This document shows, one piece after another, positions 58,244 through 64,000 of a DNA stretch of 64,000 bases (its first letter is position 1; each line of letters begins with the position of its first letter). The stretch comes from Lepeophtheirus salmonis. Lineage: Eukaryota > Arthropoda > Copepoda > Siphonostomatoida > Caligidae. Under the pieces are notes generated by a model, which saw nothing but the letters and a program-made list of their open reading frames with translations, did not search any database and had not been told where the DNA came from. The position numbers and the translations under genes were made by a program. The stretch spans positions 17,360,001 to 17,424,000 of the forward strand of contig NC_052138.2 in NCBI RefSeq assembly GCF_016086655.4. Direction: 5' to 3'.

Positions 58244-59095
58244 TTGGGCGTACCATAAATGAATAACTAGGTTTATATCTCAAAAATTAAACAAAATAGC
58301 TCAAAATTTCCAACGGCATCGTTCTTATCATATATTTTCGTTCTGGAAGAGGTTGGGTGATGTCACACAAGTGGTAAAAATAGTTGATAATTTCTATTGA
58401 TCACCACTCTCGCCGCTGCAAATGGAGACACCTAATTTTTGCTCCTACTTCTTGATCCGGTACAAGCTCGGCAAGACAGTCAACGAGATCCACCTGTACC
58501 TCCCTGACACCTGCCCTGGCCTCTCCACTATCAAGAGATGGAGAAAGGACTTGGATAGTCGGTGTTTTGCCCTGGAGGAGAGGACACGCTTTGGACGTCC
58601 CCGGGAGACAAGGACAGAGAAGAACGACCGGAAGACCATGATAGAGTCCCGAAAGACGACTGGGAAACCCTTCAACAACCTCAAATAGCACAGGATTCAC
58701 ATGAAGGATTGTCTCCTGATGTGGGACAACCCCGTCCTCACGCTGTCGCTAAAACAAGGGAGTTTCTTACCCTAAGGGATATTGAACCGGTAAAACAGAG
58801 CCTCTACAGCTCAGATCGGAACCTTTGTGACCGGTTCCTGTTCCAGAAGTTGAAGCATCTGCTCCGAAATGACGAGTTTGGGAGGCATAAGGAAGCATAA
58901 GGAAGCCACTACTGCCATGTAGCGGGCGATCAAGAGGGTGAGCGAAGAATAGCTGTTCGACCGACTCAAGAAGCTGCTAGAGCACTCCCACGCCGTCATC
59001 GCAGCCGGAGGGGATTATATTTTCTAATTTATATGTGTTTTTATGAATTTGATGAAAATCCAGAGTTGGTCAGGCTCAATATTTATGGTACAACC
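58244..59095 (+). mobile_element. internally deleted mariner transposon (852 bp)
   Basis: The left TIR contains GGGCGTACCATAAAT and the right, in reverse complement, GGTTGTACCATAAAT. TA flanks both sides (58242-58243 and 59096-59097), the hallmark of Tc1/mariner insertion. It sits 11 bp after the end of the family C element. It carries the N- and C-termini of a transposase but not the catalytic core. Confidence 0.8.
58422..59027 (+). pseudogene. mariner transposase, core deleted
   Basis: From ATG 58422: METPNFCSYFLIRYKLGKTV, NEIHLYLPDTCPGLSTIKRW, then LEERTRFGRPRETRT. This is the mariner-type N-terminus (FR..I.Y.F..GKTA.EIH, then S.STVKRW, then the L.D..R.GRP linker). A TAG at 58686-58688 follows FNNLK. 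A later frame gives NLCDRFLFQKLKHLLR (the CDF/YHLFP.LK.HLR-like segment). The original frame returns for LFDRLKKLLEHSHAVIAAGG, DYIF and a stop at 59025-59027, the usual GGDYFE-like tail. The three catalytic Asp regions are gone. About 200 codons remain of roughly 345. Confidence 0.8.
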
Positions 59096-59104
59096 TATCT
59101 ATAA

Positions 59105-59165
59105 ATAAATTAATATTTCTTTTGGATTCTAAATAATTAACAGTTGGTACTAAGAAAAATACAGA
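59105..59165 (+). repeat. interspersed repeat family B, copy 3, 3' part
   Basis: GGATTCTAAATAATTAACAG and TTGGTACTAAGAAAAATACAG match 35990-36030 (CTCTAAATAATATTTAACAG, TTGGCAACAAGAAAAATACG). Together with 57361-57497 it shows one old repeat split by the family C element and the mariner. Confidence 0.55.
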
Positions 59166-60020
59166 GGGTAAGTTTTTTTGATGTTTTCTTGTAAATTTCT
59201 TGCTCTTTTTTCTGTAGAGGTTGCAAAGGGATACAAAAACTTGACGTGATTCTTGATATTTTTAAATAAAAACGGAACATTGATTTGCTTTTTATAGAAA
59301 AATCTCAAACATTTTCAAATATCAAATTAAACAAAAATATTTTTGTCACATATTACTAAATTTAACACAGCAGTTACGACACCATTGGTGGGGGGAAGGG
59401 GTACTCGGGGTTTTCTACTATTTTATCTCGTGATTATGATTGTTACGATTCTAGATAGTTGATAAATGTTTGATATATATAAAAGGGTATTTGCTTTTGC
59501 TTAAGAAGATTCACACTTCTTGCATAGTATGTACCAATAAGTAGTTATTTAATTATAGAGTTAATATCATTGGTTGTACTCGAGAATGGCGACTTTAGTC
59601 AATATTTTGAAGACTTGATTTGATTTCACAAGCAAATACTCTCTACTTGATTTGGACTAAATATTTGAGACTCACCCGATTTATATTCGAAAACTAGAAC
59701 TCAAGAAATGTCTTAGCACCATGGACTATATATAATAATTATGTACTTAAAATGTTCTAAAGTAATATAAGGAATCAAACTGGATACAATACAAATATTC
59801 ATGGACTTGAACTTGTGATAAAATACTTCAGACACGACTTGGACTTGCATTATAAGTACTTTTTCTAATTCAAATAATATATTACATAATAAGTCATATT
59901 TAAATTTTTAAAAATTCCAATTTTGAAATAATTGCACTGAAAAACAGTCTTTAGTCGAAGTTGTAACTTCAAATAGCAATTTTATTTACAAAATAAGCTT
60001 TGAGTTTGGCTAAATCATAC
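59166..60020. other. spacer with GACTTGGACT/ACTCGAG-rich tract (59570-59840)
   Basis: No gene. The tract uses the same words as 14305-14400 and 22969-23809 (GTACTCGAG, GAAGACTTGATTTG, CACGACTTGGACTTG), so it may be another diverged copy of that class. Confidence 0.4.
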
Positions 60021-60281
60021 ACAACAAAAGATTTCTCGACAATCTTTGTTTAAATATACTTTTATCAGACAAAACAAATAGGTACTTTAATGCAGATAAC
60101 ATACTAAATAAACTTTTTGCAAAATTGTTACAAACAAGATGTTCAATATTTATTTTGATAAAATTACTTGATAAAAAAGTTATTTTTTAAATGTTATATT
60201 TAGATCCTTTTTTTAAATCCTTTTCATTTTACTTATTTGATGGTGCTTATATTTAAATTTGCATCATTAATGCTTGCATTT
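60021..60281 (-). repeat. 261-bp repeat, right arm of the near-identical inverted pair
   Basis: Reverse complement of 56997-57257, equal length, two substitutions. Immediately outside the match the flanks differ, so the borders are sharp. Confidence 0.92.
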
Positions 60282-61726
60282 CTTAGCTATTTTCATTAAA
60301 TTCTGAATATTTTAAGTGTCTACGTTTTCCCATCTTAATGTAATTGATCAAAACCTATGATTATTTCATACTCTTTACTTGATTTATTGACTTTAATATA
60401 GTTTGATGGTTCAATTATGGGTACATCGACCAAACTGAAATTATTTTTTCATGTTTTTTAAGATAAAAAATAAACTATCTTGCTATATAATGTACTATCT
60501 TTTTATAGTGTATTTTGTTAGCTATAGTACTATAGAAAATTTTAAGAATATTAATTGTTTAAATAGGGATAGAGAGTTTTCAATATTGAACTTTCAAACC
60601 TAGAAAAAAGATATTAAAATAAATTTAATGTATATATTTTATGACAAAATTTCAATACAAAAAAAATGTATAATTGATATGTATTGAAAATGAGGTTGAG
60701 TGAGTTGCAATGTTTTAAAGTTCCGAAAATATATGAAAAATTACTTATAATATAATGTGTAATATTTTTATTAACCTTGCTTATACTTATATATAATTTT
60801 CGTTCATTCTTTAAAAATATAAATATAATAAGTGACATCGATAAATATATCCATTAAATTAGATACAATATTTAAAAATTACTTATTTTGACAAATTTAT
60901 ATTGTTGGCATATTTATGCTTTATTCTATAACGATGAAATATATTGTTATTAAATAGAGTTTTGAAATACATTGAAGTTCATCATCAATTCAAAATATCC
61001 CCATGTGAGTTATCCTTGATAGCTATAGTCTCCATATTTTATATAACTCATTATAAAGTTTTTTTTATTAAATATATTTAATTGAAATTTTTATTAAAAA
61101 AACAAGTTATACTTCACAAATATAAAACATAATTGTAACATGAACTAACCATATTTTATCATTGTTTTCATATATTATATAAAATTACCTTATATCTTCT
61201 AATGGAGACGTGATTTTCTTTACAATGCATTCATACTTCAAATGCATTTTCATGCCATAATCTACTTAAGTTAGTAGGATTATTTTTTAGAACACATCAA
61301 AGAGTCATGCACGATTTGGAACAAGTAGTTTTTCCTTGTGACTCTAATGTATTTATGTATTCATACTGTACATCAATGGTTTAAAAATGTAATAATATTT
61401 ATGCCTAGCCTGAAACCTAATTTTATATCAAGGTTGTCTCTCGAAAGAAATGCATAAAATCTTATATTTTCTAAATCCCTTTACGTACTTTAATCTCTGT
61501 GGACAAATGTGATTCATTAATTCTAAATGTGTACGTCTTTACATATTATACAAATAAATACATAAGTCTTTTAATATCATTGGCTTAATCAAATGTGATG
61601 TCATAAACATCCATGGATTAATTATGTAGTTATTAAATTGAGAAATCTAATAATCAGAGAATTAAATCTTTAAAATCTTTAATTTTTTCGTAAAATTGTT
61701 CGGAATTGACAATTTAATGGTTCTAG
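60282..61726. other. AT-rich stretch, nothing recognised
   Basis: The minus ORF 60614-60838 is I/F/Y/K-rich and looks like chance. Confidence 0.45.
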
Positions 61727-62110
61727 GAAATTTGCCCTGAAGAAAATTATCATTTGGAAAATTTCCCCTCATTTACTAACAAAATCACAATACCTCGGCC
61801 CAAAACTTGTTTTGTGCAATGACAATGACTCAAAGTGTTCAGGCCATTCCATAACTTTAAAATGAACTACGACCCATAGGTTGTTTAAGACTAGGACAGG
61901 TAACCCATGGAGGTTAAAAACCAACGCTGCTGCCTAAAAAAATCAACGCTGCTGCTTAAAAAACCAAATAAATCCATTCCAAAAGGCGGGGTTTAACCTT
62001 CTTGGTGGCCTTGTTATTGCACAAAACAAGTTTTGAGACGAGGTATTGTGATTTTGTTAGTAAATAACGAGAAATTTTCCCTATGGAAATTTTCTCCTGG
62101 GCAATGTTCC
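61727..62110. mobile_element. fold-back MITE with about 94-bp inverted arms
   Basis: The left arm 61727-61820 and right arm 62017-62110 are inverted copies. Common in order are GGAAATTTGCCC / GGAACATTGCCC, TTTACTAACAAAATCACAAT, ACCTCG and AAAACTTGTTTTGTGCAAT. The centre (196 bp) contains a 22-bp tandem duplication (AACGCTGCTGC...) at 61923-61966 and a TAACC...GGTTAAA pair. No coding potential. Similar GGAAA...TTTGCC words occur at 43150-43265. Confidence 0.8.
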
Positions 62111-63012
62111 GTGCACGCATTTTTATAGCTGATAGTCCTGTACGATTACTGTCAATGGAATCAAAGTTCTATAAATAAATTCTTCTGAAACTTTTAATAG
62201 GGTATATCTTGTACCCACCTGTGGGACGGTTCTGTCTCCAAGTATCACCTTTATGACCAAACAGTAGTGCAGCTTTAACATATATATGACAATCCTCAAT
62301 GCACCTAACACAATGACAGTATTTTTTAAAAATGAGCCTTTTTATTATTTTCCACAAAGAATGAATTAAAGCCTTTCGTCAATAAATAATTTGATTCATT
62401 GTACAATAGTTTGAGAACTTCTGCTCCAAAGCAAATCTACTCAAACATTGATGGACTCTCGATAATAGAGGAGATCGAAATGATTTCATACAAGTATTTT
62501 CATTAAAAAAAAAAAATACATTTTGTACGAATGAAGATGCATTTATTGTTTTTATAACAAATGATAATAATTTATGGAATTTAAAAGAGTATCTTAAGTT
62601 ATATGTAGTGTTATAGTGCATTAATGAATCCAGTCATTTTTACATTGTTCAAAAAATATATAAATAAATAATACCCATTTGAGGGGAGGACACGTGTCAA
62701 CAAGTTTCTCAGATTTTAAGTAATTTATAAATTCCGGCTCAACTGCTTTAGCCTGATGACTTGCAAATGGGTGATTTGATCCCATATCTGGTTTTGGTAT
62801 ATTAGGTTTTTTAGATTACAAGCTTTTCAAGTTAAGTATCAAGACCACATCAAGGGTTGAGGGCTAAATTATCATAGCTCAAAAATTAAAAATATTAATG
62901 TAATTGTCTATATGTCATCCAAGTGGTCTAAAACAGAGAAATTCAGGAAGTTGAAATGCATTTTTCAGATCTATTTTATTATATAAATTGGAAAAAACCA
63001 TTGTTTATAATC
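62111..63012. other. AT-rich stretch, nothing recognised
   Basis: Overlapping minus ORFs at 62123-62357 are short and unassigned. Confidence 0.45.
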
Positions 63013-63130
63013 AGGCTTGGACATTGAACGGAAAAACGAACGGTGTTTACTCTTTCCGTTCATTTTTTGAACGAATGAACGACGAACGCAAAAAAATATG
63101 AACGGCGTTCATTTTGACGTTCATTTTCTT
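63013..63130. mobile_element. terminus of a GAACGG-rich TIR element
   Basis: CAGGCTTGGACATTGAACGG opens at about 63013, followed by inverted GAACG/CGTTC words (GAACGGAAAAACGAACGG, CCGTTCATTTTTTGAACG, GGCGTTCATTTTGACGTTC). The CAGGCTTGG start suits a hAT-type terminus. The opposite end is not in the window or has been lost. Confidence 0.35.
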
Positions 63131-63295
63131 ATTGTACATCTTTGACTACTTTTTCCGAAGATTACTACATCTTTTTTTCTTTATTATGGGTTTAATTATA
63201 ATTTTTATCTGATGGTGGCTAAAATATAGTTAATTTAGTTTTCTTTTTTTTTCAATCCGTTGCTTCGTTTAATTGCACCCTTTACTGGAAAATAA

Positions 63296-64000
63296 GTCAC
63301 CTCAAGATATCCTTCAAAATCAGAAATTTGTTGTAATGGATCAAATACAAGATATAATGGATGTTAATACATCTATTTATCTAGTATCTTGTAAAGTTTT
63401 TATCCAATTTCTAAATCCAAAGTATATAAATTTTAAGCCGACATTAACACCTTCAATCCTTATTACTGTGCAATATGAAAGTACTTTGTCTTAATTTTTA
63501 ACAATCTATCATTAATTGCCTGGAGAGCGTGGGAAAATAGATATTCATATACTCGAATTTCATATTAACAATTTAATTATAGATATTTAAAAATAACGAA
63601 TTTTGCACAATACTGTACTCTGTAATTCCTGAAAATTTATATCAATTCTCTTGATGTTTAAGAAAGTTGTGTTGTTTTATTGAAATATCATATTTTATTA
63701 GATCCTATATTTTAGTGTAGGAAATACAGATAATACGAATATCTTCCCACGCTCTCTAGACAATAAATAAGAATTATTTAAAAAAAAAGAGAGGTTAAAA
63801 ATTAAGACAAAGTACTTTCATATTGTGCAGTAATAAAGATTAAAGGTGCTAATGTCGGATTAAAATTATTATACGTCTTAGAAACAGATTAAATGAAAAT
63901 GTTACAAAATATTAGATGAATAAATGTTTTTACGTCCATTATAATTTATATTTTATCCATTACACACCATTTGTAGTTTTGAAGGCTATCTTGAAATGAC
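63296..64000. mobile_element. long inverted repeat, runs past the window end
   Basis: The left arm 63296-63550 and the inverted right arm 63737-64000 align end to end. They share CAAGATA(T/G)CCTTCAAAA, GTAATGGAT, ATAATGGA(T/C)GT, CCGACATTA(A/G)CACC, CAATATGAAAGTACTTTGTC, TTAATTTTTAAC and GAGAGCGTGGGAA. Identity is about 75-80 percent by eye, and the spacer is 186 bp. The match reaches base 64000 exactly, so the arm continues beyond. The ORF 63273-63494 lies across the left arm and is not coding. Confidence 0.85.

Noticed and set aside
62123..62357. Two overlapping minus-strand ORFs of 62 codons
   Set aside because: Two frames of the same bases, neither with family features.
1..64000. tRNA, rRNA, CRISPR or prokaryotic operon signals
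   Set aside because: No T-loop GGTTCRANYCC with a matching acceptor stem, no rRNA-like block, no regularly spaced short repeats; composition and transposons are eukaryotic.

Overview
This window is AT-rich eukaryotic DNA and looks like a transposon graveyard. I see no complete host gene, no tRNA or rRNA, and no bacterial-style operon. The recognisable protein remnants are Tc1/mariner transposases with arthropod-type motifs (QDGAPAH, SPDLNPLDF), a FLYWCH/MULE transposase, a Gypsy-like gag-protease-integrase element and a LINE tail. Together with the many hAT-like and fold-back MITEs, this fits an invertebrate, most likely an arthropod. A caligid copepod such as a sea louse is my best guess, but that is inference from element style only.

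Layout. 2.9-6.3 kb: a hAT-like element (2990-6324, imperfect 8-bp target duplication) carries a Gypsy-like LTR retrotransposon (3533-6310) inserted with a perfect 5-bp target duplication; reverse transcriptase is missing. 7.8-8.7 kb: decayed Tc1-like element. 9.1-9.6 kb, minus strand: two exon-like segments with matching splice phases, resembling the end of a TRAF-type MATH domain; this is the best host-gene candidate. 12.3-13.2 kb (minus), 15.05-15.66 kb (plus) and 19.9-21.2 kb (plus): Tc1/mariner copies. The last is complete from TIR to TIR, with only two nonsense codons in about 359. 24.7-25.8 kb: minus-strand LINE 3' end with A22 tail. 26.4-27.1 kb: a possible last exon and a transposase helix-turn-helix fragment. 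31.0-32.1 kb: FLYWCH plus MULE transposase pseudogene. 33.8-34.2 kb: another Tc1-like 3' end. 39.3-44.0 kb: several MITEs and a 408-bp internally deleted mariner. 45.7-46.05 kb: unidentified minus-strand coding-like block. 49.4-50.8 kb: element with a tandemly doubled start. 54.5-55.4 kb: inverted GGACCG-rich repeats around a 188-bp hAT MITE.

57-60.3 kb is the most structured part. Two 261-bp segments, differing by two bases in my reading, lie in inverted orientation 2.8 kb apart. Between them is an old repeat, split by a TIR element and by an 852-bp deleted mariner flanked by TA. The window ends inside a long inverted repeat (63296 to beyond 64000).

The parts do not form a working pathway. 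The reading is successive nested insertion and decay in a gene-poor or intronic region, with one or two possible host exons on the minus strand.
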